NCBI GenBank assembly: GCA_013368315.1
Contig: JAACJM010000088.1
Span: 1 to 64,000 of the forward strand
DNA length: 64,000 bases
Source: Tetrapyrgos nigripes
Lineage: Eukaryota; Basidiomycota; Agaricomycetes; Agaricales; Campanellaceae
Direction of reading: 5' to 3'
The translations under genes and the position numbers were made by a program. Below the pieces are notes generated by a model that was not told the origin of the DNA, searched no databases, and saw only the letters and a program-made list of their open reading frames with translations. Of this stretch, positions 1-9,721 are shown piece by piece (the first letter of the stretch is position 1; every line of letters begins with the position of its first letter).

Positions 1-590
1 TACGGTCCCGACGCTGTGGAGGCTCTCTCTAAACGCGTCCCTCATGAGTACGGTCCTGACGCTGTAGAAGTACTCTCCAAACGTGTTCCTCATGAATACG
101 GTCCCGACGCCGTGGAGGCTCTCTCCAAACGCGTACCTCATGAGTACGGTCCTGATGCTGTGGAAGCTCTCTCCAAACGCGTCCCTCATGAGTACGGTCC
201 CGACGCCGTGGAGGCTCTCTCCAAGCGCGTACCTCATGAGTACGGTCCTGATGCTGTGGAAGCTCTCTCCAAACGCGTCCCTCATGAGTACGGTCCCGAC
301 GCCGTGGAGGCTATCTCCAAGCGTGTCCCCCACGAGTACGGCCCTGACGCTGCTGAATCTCTCTCCAAGCGCGTCCCTCACGAGTACGGTCCCGACGCTG
401 TAGAAGCACTCTCCAAACGTGTCCCTCATGAATACGGTCCTGACGCCGTGGAGGCTCTCTCCAAGCGCGTACCTCATGAGTACGGTCCTGATACTGTGGA
501 AGCTCTCTCCAAACGCGTCCCTCACGAGTACGGTCCAGACGCTGTCGAAGCTCTTACCAAGCGCGTCCCTCACGAGTATGCCCCGATGCT
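1..590 (+). repeat. 48-bp tandem repeat array (KEP coding)
   Basis: About 12.3 copies of a 48-bp unit, each encoding KRVPHEYGPDAVEALS. Neighbouring copies differ mainly at silent third positions and alternate between a few sub-types, as expected from unequal crossing-over. The array begins before the window. Confidence 0.95.
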
Positions 591-606
591 GTGGAAGGCA
601 TTTTGA
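1..606 (+). CDS. Kex2-processed repeat protein (KEP), 5' truncated by window edge
   Basis: Seen: frame 1 is open from base 1 to a stop at 604-606 and encodes a partial first unit, eleven perfect-length 16-residue units and a damaged last unit. Each is KRVPHEYGPDAVEALS with few changes (EVLS, EAIS, AAESLS, DTVEAL, EALT). The DNA is a 48-bp tandem array. Every unit starts with the Kex2 dibasic site Lys-Arg. Known: fungal KEP proteins are secreted polyproteins cut by Kex2 in the Golgi into many copies of a short peptide; ascomycete dikaritin precursors share this design. Inference: the released peptide is about 14 residues (VPHEYGPDAVEALS), and its N-terminal Val-Pro could be trimmed by a Ste13-type dipeptidyl aminopeptidase. 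The start and signal peptide lie outside the window. A one-base loss in the last unit (near 578) changes frame and ends the protein early. No tailoring enzyme is visible nearby. The product's function is unknown. Confidence 0.75.
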   Translation, partial: YGPDAVEALSKRVPHEYGPDAVEVLSKRVPHEYGPDAVEALSKRVPHEYGPDAVEALSKRVPHEYGPDAVEALSKRVPHEYGPDAVEALSKRVPHEYGPDAVEAISKRVPHEYGPDAAESLSKRVPHEYGPDAVEALSKRVPHEYGPDAVEALSKRVPHEYGPDTVEALSKRVPHEYGPDAVEALTKRVPHEYAPMLWKAF

Positions 607-2070
607 TTAATGTTATACACCATTTCGGCGATTCTGGCAAGCAGGAGGAGGAAGTTGAGGAGCCTCTAGTCACTATAAGAATTAAAATTACATGAAGATC
701 GATGTACTAAAGTCCTATACACTTGTACTTTTTTCAAGACACTGTGTGCTCTCCGGAATATTGTCGGAAAGATTGACATTTCATTCCTAACGATGTAGCC
801 CAGAAAAATCTCAGACGAGGTCACGGTGTAGTCTAGTCTTCTGGAGAAAATCACGAAAATCCATATATATAGGTTTCTCGAGGAAATTTATAATTGCTTC
901 TGCAAGATAGATAGATAGAAATACACGGCGTGGTCCTCTACGAACATGCCGGGTGTAGACGCGGTCTAGCCCGCCACAAGAGCTCGAGGTTGTTATTTGA
1001 TAACTTGATATTTCGAGAAAGAATCTCGAAGTTCTCCGACTCCGGAATCGTCGACGCCGGCCTCGACATAGAATCCATATAACTGGTTCGAGCCATCCAT
1101 TTGGAGCAGTTGCGGAGCAGGAACCGAGGGATCAGAAGGCTGAGCACTGTCGACGCGTACGATGACCGGAAAGAGGTCCGACCGTGGAATAAGCCATCCA
1201 TCCAGGGAGCAACCACTTTCCGTTCGGCCATCTGTTCATTTTGCACTGACTCTGTATACTCTAGTACCTTCCAGCTGCAGCAATCCAATTGGGACAGGTA
1301 TCTTTTATCGACCCATTCAAGTTGGTCTTCAGTCTTAAGCTTCATGATTTTAAGGTATGTGTTGGGTATGTATCCAACTTGTACTTATAATTGACTGTCT
1401 CTAGTAGTAAGCTGAGGAGTCAGGCGAATTAATTTGTCTTGCTAATGCACCCATTATGATGCGCCACATTGCACCATATTTGCAAAAGACGTATTCCACA
1501 ACTCTTCCTGGGTTTAAGCCCTGCAGAGCTACACAATGTCGACATTTTGGGCGTATAATAACTTCCCTTCGTGTGTATATGGGCCCGTATATCCGGTTCG
1601 AAGCTCACCATGGTATTTTTGCAACGTCGGGCTAACACTCTTTTGTTGCTCTTTTGTTTGTAGTAATTCTACCCGAAACCTCACTTATGCAGCGGCACTT
1701 CGACGAGGCCTTTTTTCTGCTCACTTACATCCATATGAAGGCAGAATGTTATGAGACATACCTCCGTTGTCGAGATTGTACCCTACCTAGTGTGGCACAC
1801 CTCTTCGTAACCGGCAAATCGTTGATGATCACCTTTGTGTTAGCGTAGGCAGTTGTACGGTATTGTTTTCCTGTGCTCAGCACGGATTAGAGAGGATCGA
1901 GCTAGCGAGATATTATTGGATTTTCCAGATGCTATTCTCCTTTGGTTAGTCGTTACAATCTTAACCTCAAAGGTCAGCTGAACCAACCATCAATCTAGAT
2001 CGGAGCGCGCGCTAGCTAGCAGCTACATTCAAACAGCCACGAATACTCGCCACACCTCGCAGGCCCTGGT
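607..2070. other. Intergenic, no confident gene
   Basis: About 1.46 kb separates the two repeat-protein genes. A 135-codon open frame on the minus strand (938-1345) and a 97-codon frame on the plus strand (1101-1394) overlap each other. Neither resembles a family I recognise, and neither has a convincing start context or splice pattern. After the first array, the shifted frame continues for roughly 40 codons beyond 590 as an acidic tail, which may be the ancestral C-terminus. Confidence 0.5.
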
Positions 2071-2082
2071 GGTGACATTGGG

Positions 2083-2089
2083 TATAAAA
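2083..2089 (+). promoter_or_regulatory. TATA box of second KEP gene
   Basis: A canonical TATAAAA lies 82-88 bp upstream of the ATG at 2171, a usual distance for a highly expressed fungal secreted-protein gene with a short leader. Confidence 0.6.
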
Positions 2090-2170
2090 GGTTGTCCTTA
2101 GTTCTGTTTCCGAAGCAGAGCCACCCAGTTGTATCGTCGGCCATTCGGAATCTTCCAAGTTTCCTTCAGC

Positions 2171-2565
2171 ATGCAACTCAAAGCGTTTGCTCTTCTTTCT
2201 GTCGCCCTCTTGGGCGCTGCAGTTCCTCGTGAGTAGCTTTTTTATTGCGGCGTATTCTAGTCACTGATGAAGTTTCAGTCGAGGACGCTCTCTCCAAGCG
2301 TGTGCCTCATGTCTATGGCCCCGACGCTGTCGAAGCTGTAGACAAGCGAGTCCCTCATGTATACGGTCCCGATGCCATAGAGGCTCTCGACAAACGTGTT
2401 CCTCACGTCTATGGCCCCGATGCTATTGAGGCTCTTAAAAAGCGAGTCCCTCACGTATACGGCCCCGACGCCGTCGAAGCTCTTGACAAGCGAGTACCTC
2501 ACGTTTACGGTCCTGACGCTGTCGAAGCTTTCGATAAGCGTGTTCCTCAGTGTGTTCTGTGTTGA
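2171..2565 (+). CDS. Kex2-processed repeat protein (KEP) with signal peptide
   Basis: Seen: the ATG at 2171 begins a hydrophobic signal peptide (MQLKAFALLSVALLGAAVP). An intron 2229-2278 (GTGAGT...TTTCAG, 50 nt) joins it in frame to EDALSKR. Five full 16-residue units follow, of the form KRVPHVYGPDAVEALD with small changes, then a broken sixth. Total length is 114 residues. It is homologous to the array at 1-606 but has Val for Glu in the core (HVYGPD versus HEYGPD) and Asp for Ser before the Kex2 site. Known: this architecture (signal peptide, short acidic spacer, Lys-Arg separated repeats) defines fungal KEP precursors of secreted peptides or RiPPs. Oddity: one extra base in the sixth unit near 2545 shifts frame, giving a stop at 2563-2565. 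One more unit and a tail follow in another frame to about 2659. Without a shift the product ends QCVLC. Start choice is supported by the TATA box, signal peptide and in-frame splice. Confidence 0.8.
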
Positions 2566-2659
2566 TGCAGTCGAAGCTCTTGACAAACGTGTTCCTCACG
2601 TCTACGGTTTTGACAAGGAAGGGTGTTGGACTCAGATTGTCTCCGGGTCTGTGTACTAG
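2566..2659 (+). pseudogene. Out-of-frame continuation of KEP repeat array
   Basis: Bases 2566-2659, read one frame off, encode another DAVEALDKRVPHVYG unit and a short tail ending at a stop at 2657-2659. This is the part of the gene cut off by the one-base insertion in the preceding unit. No intron of plausible size (the candidate would be 19 nt) restores the frame. Confidence 0.6.
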
Positions 2660-3008
2660 CTCTATAAATAATCAATAAATACTGTTGATATTACTTGAAG
2701 ACTGATGTACTGGAGGTCGTCCATGTATTCATGTACTATAATTCACAATCATCCTGTTCCCAGTATATCTCAAGATCGAAACATCGGTGTCCGTAAGGTC
2801 AACATATGATGTACCTAGGATCAGCATCATAAATACGATACAAGTTGTAAGTAGTTAAAGCGTACGACAACGCATTAACTATTACTATCTCCAACGTAAT
2901 TTCTGCAGGTAAACTTTTGCCAATGATCATCTTCCGACGTAGTCCTCTCCTATGGTTACTAATGTACTAACTACGGGTCCAGTTTCTGTCGAGTTTTCGC
3001 TATCAGTG
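2660..3008. other. Intergenic, nothing recognised
   Basis: AT-rich spacer between the second repeat-protein gene and the pseudogene on the opposite strand. It contains AATAAA-like sequence at about 2666-2680, suitable for 3' end formation of the upstream gene. Confidence 0.4.
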
Positions 3009-3950
3009 TCATCGATCTCGAGCCTCGTCTTCTTCACCGTCCATTTCATCTTCGTATTCGTCTCCGGATTTCCCCTTGGTAGGCTCCTGCCTCCTATTGT
3101 CGTGGTCTACGCCATCATCTTCACCATCTAACTAAAAAGGCAGAATAATTCGTCAATGATCAAGTTCCAGCATCACAGCCTGAGTCAGAAAAAACCTCAG
3201 AGAGGCAGTACTGATCATGAGCAGAGAACGGACTCACCTTTCCTGGATTTCCCTTTCCGGGTCCTAGTGCCCTTTCTACTCGTCATCGCAGTCGCAGCGG
3301 AAGTCTCCGAGTCCTTCACTGCTTTCTTTCGTCGTGGTTTTGGTTTAGCGCTCAAGCTTTTCATCTCCTTCGGTTCTGTCTTTCCTAGAATCATCGACCT
3401 TTGTTTGACTGATTTAGCTTTTCTCTTTGGTTGTGAGCGTGCTGATAGTCCTCTCCATTCCCGTTTTCTTCGTCATTTTCAGCGGCTCCGAACGCACCCT
3501 CTTCAGCTTCATCTCGTGACGTCGTCGTCGTCGCATCTGTCTCTGTCTCTAGTATTTTTTGTTTTTCCTCTCCTTCTCTTTCTCCCTCGTCTTCTTGGTA
3601 TTCAACCTACTCCACCCCCTCCAAAGGGCCTCCTTCGTTTTGTCGTCTAAGATCGAAACGAAGTCACCATTTTCCTCTACTCCCAAGAAATCTAGAGAAT
3701 CTGACAACAAAGCATCTTCGGTCGCGCCATATTGGGCTAGTGCTTTTGAGATATTTTTGCGAGGGGAAGGCGGTGAGACGGTCAAGAGACGGTGTGCAGT
3801 TAGGGTTAGATGTGAATCGGAGTGGGAGTCCGGGTGGACTGAGAATGAGGCTGACGGGGTTGAAGGGTAGTTTGGTGTTGCAGCTGGAGGCCGGTCGAGG
3901 GACAGGGGGTTATGACTGGGAATGAGAATGGGTGTTGTCGTAGTCAACGA
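3009..3950 (-). pseudogene. Truncated decayed copy of the 6.3-8.6 kb gene (3' half)
   Basis: The minus strand reproduces the C-terminal half of the gene at 6257-8566: shared blocks PPAATPNYPS, YGATEDALLSDSL and DDKTKEA, then a lysine/arginine-rich stretch and an acidic tail ending at a stop at 3009-3011. The reading frame is broken: a stop at 3549-3551 cuts the frame and the homology resumes in a shifted frame. The 5' half is missing. Homology stops at about 3950 and is replaced by a repeat also found inverted at 9722-10020. An intron with good borders (GTGAGT donor near 3230, TTTTTAG acceptor near 3132) is still recognisable before the acidic last exon. This is a partial segmental duplicate; function of the parent is unknown. 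Confidence 0.7.
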
Positions 3951-3984
3951 CGATGACACGTCGGGGCAGCTCAAAAAGACTTCC

Positions 3985-4285
3985 AAAGTCCAATTTGAAG
4001 ATTTTATACAAAAGTTCCTTTGCATGCAATGTTGAATTATCATCGAGTTTCTACAGCCCTGTAGCCTCTTTATACTTCTTAATGTTCTCCTCTGCACTAC
4101 CTTCCCAACTCGTGTTTTCGATGATACATGCCTTCTAAGTAGGGAGATCCCTCTGTGCCTGGAGAATTTCCTGTATTGTGTGCTCGTCAAAGGTTAACCT
4201 CCAGGTCTCACCAGTCGCTGTTCTAGTACTGTCATAACCACCACCGGTTTCGTTTGCACTGATCATATTGTCTTGATGTGGAGAC
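3985..4285 (-). repeat. 300-bp repeat, inverted relative to 9722-10020
   Basis: On the minus strand this matches 9722-10020 on the plus strand over about 300 bp. Shared blocks encode LTFDEHTIQ and, after a frame change, IIENTSW and EENI.KYKE. Both copies have frame breaks. Together they form an inverted pair around the 4.3-9.7 kb segment. Confidence 0.7.
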
Positions 4286-4570
4286 TCGTCAGGGGAGATG
4301 GCGGCGGAGGTAATGACCTGTCAATATCATTTTGCGCTGTCCGAGGTACCCAATCCGCCCACTGGAAGTCAGACGGCAACTCTTGGATTGATTTGAATGG
4401 ATGAAAACTACGGACACGGCATTCATGGATGAGGAAGAGAGCGGGTATGGGTGAATATCGTTCTTCAGGTTGAAGTCCGATGTATTTGAAATGAAGTTTG
4501 TTATAGGGTTCATTGGTGTCGCCATAATTGACAAAGTGAACCTTTTGGCCTGTATAGAGTCAGAGGTATG
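4286..4570 (-). pseudogene. Coding-like remnant, family unknown
   Basis: One minus-strand frame across 4286-4560 reads like protein (VHFVNYGDTNEPYNKLHF, then PIPALFLIHECRVRSF and PSDFQWADWVPRTAQND) and leads toward the repeat at 3985-4285. No intact start or gene model could be made. It may be an exon of the same unknown gene whose 3' end forms the inverted repeat. Confidence 0.3.
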
Positions 4571-4824
4571 GCGTCGAGTGCGTTCAAGCCAAAGTACTAA
4601 CCTCGGGGATGTAGCGAATAAAATAGTCATAGCTGTCAAACAAACAATGACAGTTCCTACTCGGAGGGGTAGAGAATTCAGTTCTATGATGGTTCGTTTC
4701 AAACCTCTGATTGGTCAGTTCTATTTGCGATGCTTTGTGTTTACGTCGGCGAAGGCCGGAACTTGGGCTATTCCGACAAGCATACTGCTTGACAACAATT
4801 GTCAGATTCAGCTGAGCAAGTAAT

Positions 4825-5038
4825 AGGGTGTTTCACGCGGGCGTTTCTTGGTGTTTTCAGCCGTTTTTTGATGTCGTTTTTTTTGATCATTTTTCGATCC
4901 GTCTGAAATCTCACTTTTAGAAAAAAACTAGTCGTTTTTACAAGTTTGCAAAAGTGGCTCTGATCCTGCTTTTGCAAAAAACTTTTTTTTTTTTTTTTTG
5001 AAGACTCGTTTTTCGCTCCGTTTTCCAGTCCTCTTATT
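4825..5038 (+). mobile_element. MITE fragment with GGGTGTTTCACGCGG end
   Basis: TA followed by GGGTGTTTCACGCGGGCGTT at 4825 matches the end of the small element at 6071-6193. The interior is rich in CGTTTTTTGA-like runs plus an 18-T tract near 4983. The opposite end is not present before the foldback element that starts at 5039, so this copy is truncated or was split by that insertion. Confidence 0.45.
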
Positions 5039-5762
5039 CACATCGGGGCGTGGAGCATATTTCCCAGCCATTTTTATGCACTCTTAAATGACGAATAGTT
5101 CACACGATTTTGGGTAAGATAAAATCCGTCGTACTTATTTGCTGCCAAAAAACTGGGCCGCAAAAGCTCAAATTATGCGCTTAAGTTTTTCCGTGCTAAA
5201 CCTTTTGTTCATTTTTGTGACCAAAAAGGGAAGCAAATAGTATCCGAATTTTGATTTGTGAGAAAATGCGCAAAAGGTATGATCAGTATTGCGTGCCGGA
5301 TTCCGGCAAGTAAAAGGAAAGGAACTGCGACGGGAAAAATCTAAATTTAAATGATGGATTTTTGCTCGGCACCGGGCATACTCCATATGGAATATCGGCC
5401 TCAAATTGGTGCCATACGGAGTAGGCCCAGCTGCTGAGAAAAATCGGTAATTTAAGTTCGTGTTTTTTCAAGTACCCCTATGAATTCCTTTTACTCGCCA
5501 GAATCCGACACGCAAATACTGGTCATGTCATTTTTGCGCATTTTCTCACAAATCAAAATTTGAATACTATTTGCTTCCCTTTTTTGATCGCAAATGAATA
5601 AAAGGTTTAGCATGGAAAAACTTGAGCGCATAATTTGAGCTTTTGCGACCCGGTTTTTGGCAGCAAATACCACGGATTTTATCTTACCCAAAACCGTGTG
5701 AACTATCCGTCATTTAAGAGTGCACAAAAATGGTTGGTAAATATGCTCCACACCCCGCTGTG
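5039..5762. mobile_element. Foldback transposon with about 300-bp inverted arms, copy 1
   Basis: The element is nearly a perfect palindrome: the left arm (from CACATCGGGGCGTGGAGCAT) and the right arm (ending CCACACCCCGCTGTG) pair for about 300 bp around a short centre near 5400. It is flanked by ATT on both sides (5036-5038 and 5763-5765), although the right flank is an ATTC microsatellite, so that duplication is less certain. A second copy is at 43121-43821. There is no coding capacity. The CACAG terminus and 3-bp duplication resemble CACTA-type (CMC) elements, which would make this a non-autonomous derivative; that assignment is inference. Confidence 0.75.
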
Positions 5763-6070
5763 ATTCATTCATTCATTCATTCATCGTGTGTCATATGGAG
5801 TTCGTAAGCACCCCATACGCTGAGCTCGCTGCCCGACACCCTCCGTCACCTCCGACGTTCGCCGACGCCGACGCTGTGAGCGTACGCGTACATTTGACAC
5901 CTTCAGAAAGATAAAGATTCTACCTACGCCATCATCTTCCCAGACTCAGCCAAGGAAACACTCTGGAGGACATTGTCTGCTGATCGAGGTCATGCACTAG
6001 GACGCCATACTAGAAGGACCGAATATCCTTATGTACGAACAATTGACCAGACGTGAAAAGAGGACGCGTT

Positions 6071-6193
6071 GAGGGTTTCACGCGCTGTCATTTTTTGGGT
6101 GTTTTTCGGACCTTTTTTCAACGAAGAAACAATCAAAAAACGACTGAAAAAACGCTTTAAAAAACGCCAAAAAAGTCCGCGTGAAACACCCTA
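6071..6193. mobile_element. Short MITE, about 120 bp
   Basis: Inverted ends GAGGGTTTCACGCGC (left) and GCGTGAAACACCCTA (right) bracket about 90 bp of CGTTTTTT/AAAAAACG sequence that can fold back. The right end matches the element end at 4825. It lies just downstream of the hypothetical gene on the minus strand. Flanking TA on the right suggests a Tc1/mariner-type duplication, but the left flank is TG, so this is not proven. Confidence 0.5.
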
Positions 6194-6256
6194 TTGGTCC
6201 CTTCTGCGCCATCTATTCGCTCCTTAGCAGCTGCAGAGCCTTCTCCTTCCTCGACG

Positions 6257-8566
6257 TCACTCGAGTTCAGAAACATTGTCCTCGTCGTCTCCGCTATCCT
6301 CGATGAAGGCTGCACTCTTGTAGCCTGTGAATGGGTATCAAAACCAAACGCAGAAATGGTCCAATTCGTCAGTGCTTGATTTAATACGTCTGAGAAGCAG
6401 AAAACAGACTCACCTTTCTTGGATTTCCCCTTCCTAGTTCCTTTTTTACTCGTCCCGCAGAAACCTCCGAGTTCTTCTTGCGTGGCTTTGGTTTAGCACT
6501 CAAACTTTTCATCTCCTTGGGTTCGGTCGCTCCGAGAATCGTCGACCTCTGACTGAGTGATTTGGCTTTCCTCCTTGGTCGCGAACGTGCTGATATATTC
6601 TCTCCGTTGACGTCCCCATTGTCTTCGTCATTTTCATCAGCTTCCCCCTCCGCCTGATCTCGTCGCGCAGATACTGAGCCTGATGTACCCTCTTCATCTC
6701 GCGTCGTCGCATCTCTCTCTGTCCTTTCGCCCTTCTTTTTCCTCACCTTCTCCCTCTCCCTCTCCTTCTTTTTATTCAACTTACTCCGCCTTCTCAAAAC
6801 TGCATTTTTCGTTTTGTCGTCCACAATCGAGATGAGGTCACCGTTTCTCTCTGCTTCTAAGAAAGCCAAAGAATCTGACAACAGGGTATCTTCGGTCGCA
6901 CCGTATCGATCTAGGGCTTTTAATAGGCGATTTTTGGAGGAGAGGAAGGCGGCGAGACGGTGTGTAGTTAGGGCTGGATGTGACTCGGAGTGAGAGTCCG
7001 GGTAGACTGAGGATGGGGCTGGAGGGTAGTTTGGTGTTGCAGCAGGAGGCTGGTTGAGGGACTGGGGTTGTGACTGGGAATGAGAATGGTCCTGGTCCAG
7101 GGAGGTAGACGCGATGGCGTCCGGAAATATGGGAGGTGCGGCTAATGCAGAATCTGAGTCAGTCTCTGACACAGAGATAGCTGCAGGTGCGTTTGCGAGG
7201 AATGTGGGCATGGGAGGTGCCAAGACAGAAGTTGGAAAGGACACGGATAATGCGTCGTCGAAGTGGGGATGGGGATGGGGATGAGATGTTGACAATGGAT
7301 CAAACGCGTCCTGAGCCTGACCTTGTTTATGTGGTGAGGAGATTACTCGTACTGGACTCCTCTGATGCAAAGACTCTCCCTGAGCTTGTGTTTGTGTTCT
7401 CCCTCGCGAGTTACTTGGGCCATAGATAGCTTGCATCCTCTCACGTACTCGGTTGAGGGTCCTGTTTATACGACAAAAGAAAGGAAATGGAAAAAATGAT
7501 CATTATTGATGATGTATGCACTACACGAGCTACGTGGTACATACTTTGCTGAAACTCCATTAGTAGCCATGACCGAATCCTTATCCTCATTCTCACTCGT
7601 ACCATTCTCCATGGGCGCACAAGCGACGAGTGCATCCAGGACTGTTTCCCAGTTGATTGTTCTGATGCGATTTTGCATACTTGCGGGACGTGGAGGGATA
7701 ATCGCGGCTATGGAGGACAGGATATGGTGGAGATAGAGTTCGGTCGAGTGTGTGAGAGCGGGCAAGTAGGAAGACAGCTCCTCGTCTTCGTCGTCTTCGG
7801 TTTCATAATCGGAGTCGGAGTCAGAGTGTACGTCGGCATCCTCGAGATAGAGGGAATGAGACTGAGACACGGGTGAAGAAGGAGATGAAGGAGCAGAATG
7901 CGGCGGAGATGATGTAGGTGGTGGTCGTTGGAGTGAAGAGGTCGGCGACACGGGTGGTGAGGGATTGGGTGGTGAAGATGAACGCGAAGGAGACCGGGTG
8001 TTCGAAGATAGCGGTCTTTGCTGCTTCAAGAGTTGTTTTGCTATAATGGCAACTTCGTCCTGTAGGGTCCACTCAGGTACAGGAACATCCTCCAATAGAA
8101 GAGGCCACAGAGTCCAAGTATCCTTTCTGCGCCTTCTCCTCCTGGCTCCGGGCTGATTGGGGGCGACTTCTGGCGAAGTAGGACGAGATAGAGATGCTGA
8201 AGTGGTAGAAGGCTGTCGTTTTCGTTTCCTCTGAGAGTGGCCAGGAACGTCCTCGTAGTTGCTGGGGCCTGCTACAGGTCCGTCGTCATCAACATCCATT
8301 CCGACAAAGGACGCGGATGGCCCTGGCCGTTTAGTTCCAACATCTTCATCATTATCTTCGTAGTCTTCCTCGTCGTCGTCGGTGTCTTCGATGGCTCTAG
8401 TCTTTTCTTGGTGTCGGGTCAACTGCGTAGTAACGTCAAGAGTATCACTTGTCCGTAATGCACGAAGAAGAGACGCGTACTCTGTCAACTCTGAGTGCAG
8501 AGCTGCAGGTACCCATTTGCGCGCCATGAGCAGGCTAACAGAACTGATGATGTCATCGTCTGACAT
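6257..8566 (-). CDS. Hypothetical charged nuclear-type protein
   Basis: Three exons: 7545-8566, 6414-7461 and probably 6257 to about 6314. The first intron (7462-7544, GTATGT...AACAG) is clear. The last intron is less certain; without it the frame stops at 6381. Seen: an N-terminal conserved-looking helix region (MSDDDIISSVSLLMARKW), an Asp/Glu-rich stretch, a basic nuclear-localisation-like RRRRRRKDTW followed by LWPLLLEDVPVPEWTLQDEV, a long Ser/Pro-rich linker, and a helical block ELYLHHILSSIAAIIPPRP. The second half is Gln/Pro-rich, then coiled and lysine-rich. This suggests a nuclear scaffold or transcription-related protein. Resemblance to RNA polymerase I upstream-factor subunits is only an impression. 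It is divergent from the eL41 gene, with about 120 bp between its ATG and the eL41 leader. A broken partial copy lies at 3009-3950. Confidence 0.6.
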
Positions 8567-8736
8567 CTGTAGAAGCTGAGTTTCAAATTTGAAGTACTAC
8601 TGTACAGTTACATAGCCACAGCAAGCCTCCATGTAAACCCAAATCCACTGACGTCTTCCTTAGCATCTTCTCCCATCCCAGCACAAGTACGTAGTCTTGT
8701 CTATCCCCTTTTGCACCTCACTGACCGTCCTCCAGG

Positions 8737-8869
8737 ATGAGAGAAAAGTGGAAGAAAAAGAGATCCCGCAGACTCAGGCGCAAGCGCAGAAAGATGAGAG
8801 CCCGTTCCAGTGCGTATACTCGAACCCACCCTTTCCGTTATTTTTGACTGACTTTATCTTCCAGAGTAA
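8737..8869 (+). CDS. RPL41: 60S ribosomal protein eL41
   Basis: Seen: two exons, 8737-8809 and 8865-8869, joined across GTGCGT...TTCCAG, encode a 25-residue protein MREKWKKKRSRRLRRKRRKM followed by RARSK. Known: eL41 is the smallest eukaryotic ribosomal protein, 25 residues, almost all Arg and Lys in one helix, bridging the two ribosomal subunits; the match is nearly residue for residue. A leader intron (8687-8735, GTACGT...CTCCAG) ends one base before the ATG, as is common in fungal ribosomal-protein genes. The second coding exon holds only the end of the last Lys codon and the stop. It shares a compact promoter with the divergent gene ending at 8566. Confidence 0.93.
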
Positions 8870-9175
8870 ATGACTTGACGAGGTGCTAGCCACGCATTCC
8901 GCTTCGGATGTTGTCTCAAACCAACCGCACGTCTCGTATCGTATGGGCGGCTCCATGACATCGCTCTCAAACTCGCTCTACGACTCTGGGCAGTGCTTTC
9001 TTGACGTCCTGGCGTGTCTTGTATCGGCTTGCATTTTTGTGTCATCCTCCGTACCGAGATGGTCCTTTCAACTTTACGGTGGACAAGCGAGCCGTGTAGT
9101 TGTCGTTGGGTTGTTTTCAAAAATATGTTCTTGATGTCTCCTAGTGAACAAAAATGTTGCATATGAATAAATGCC

Positions 9176-9361
9176 TCATGTACTTGTATTCTTTATGTGT
9201 TTGCGTGAGTGGTACATCGACGCTCTGTCCTTGAAGATAAATGTGCTCGCGGGTTCTGGCGGTGGTGTTGTGTCGTCATGAACGAGGAAAGTGGACTTCA
9301 GGACATCTGCGCCGCCGTTTGATGTAATTACTGTCTGCAGAAGCGTTTGCTTCGACGCCAT
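9176..9361 (-). CDS. Small hypothetical ORF
   Basis: A 61-codon minus-strand frame starting MASKQTLLQTVITSNGGADV and continuing with a Pro-rich segment has protein-like composition. It overlaps the 5' end of the HNH-like frame on the other strand, so at most one of them is likely a true exon here. No family is recognised. It could be the first exon of a lost gene. Confidence 0.25.
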   Translation of the reverse strand: MASKQTLLQTVITSNGGADVLKSTFLVHDDTTPPPEPASTFIFKDRASMYHSRKHIKNTST

Positions 9362-9646
9362 CCGCGTCTACCTCCCTGGACCCTAACCACTCTCGTTCAT
9401 TCTCAGTCCCAATTTCATGACCCGTCTAAACCCGCCTTCCCCTTGCGCGGAATACGGCTTGTTCACGCGAGGTTGGCTCTCCCCTCCGAGTGCCCTTTTC
9501 CTTATCCTAATGCAGACCAGATATCTGAGTCTCACACCTCAGCTTTCACGGCGGGCATAGACAAGGGTGACGTGTTTCAAGGTGTCAAGCGTTGTGTAGT
9601 CTGCGGGGTGCGAATAGGGTTGAAAGACGCTCACATTATTCCTTGA
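9347..9646 (+). pseudogene. HNH-endonuclease-like fragment
   Basis: The frame encodes LRGIRLVHARLALPSECPF, then ESHTSAFTAGIDKGD and finally RCVVCG...LKDAHIIP before a stop. The spacing of CxxC and a terminal His-Ile-Ile-Pro resembles the start of the fungal HNH_2-type domain (Cys pair followed by AHIIP). Everything after the first His is absent and the frame ends at once, so the catalytic core is incomplete. The 5' end is unclear because the overlapping minus-strand frame also looks coding. Probably a truncated remnant. Similarity is from memory of the motif, not from a search. Confidence 0.4.
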
Positions 9647-9721
9647 GTTGAAGACCGTACGGTGGTCAACACATTACCTCATGTACTTGCTTTGAACTGA
9701 TAGCATCACCAGTGGAATGAG

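Noticed and set aside
83..610. Alternative-frame open frames across the first repeat array (plus frames at 83-403 and 419-610)
   Set aside because: They are shadows of the 48-bp repeat read in another frame; only frame 1 has the Kex2 pattern and matches the second gene.
2546..2565. C-terminal QCVLC of the second repeat protein as a CaaX prenylation box (basidiomycete pheromone-like)
   Set aside because: It arises only from a frame change inside a repeat unit, and the rest of the protein is a Kex2 repeat precursor, not a short pheromone precursor. Treated as chance.
2546..2575. An intron GTGTTC...GATGCAG restoring the KEP frame
   Set aside because: It would be only 19 nt long, too short for splicing.
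3156..3650. 164-codon plus-strand frame over the pseudogene
   Set aside because: It is the antisense of the decayed copy of the 6.3-8.6 kb gene; codon pattern and homology are on the minus strand.
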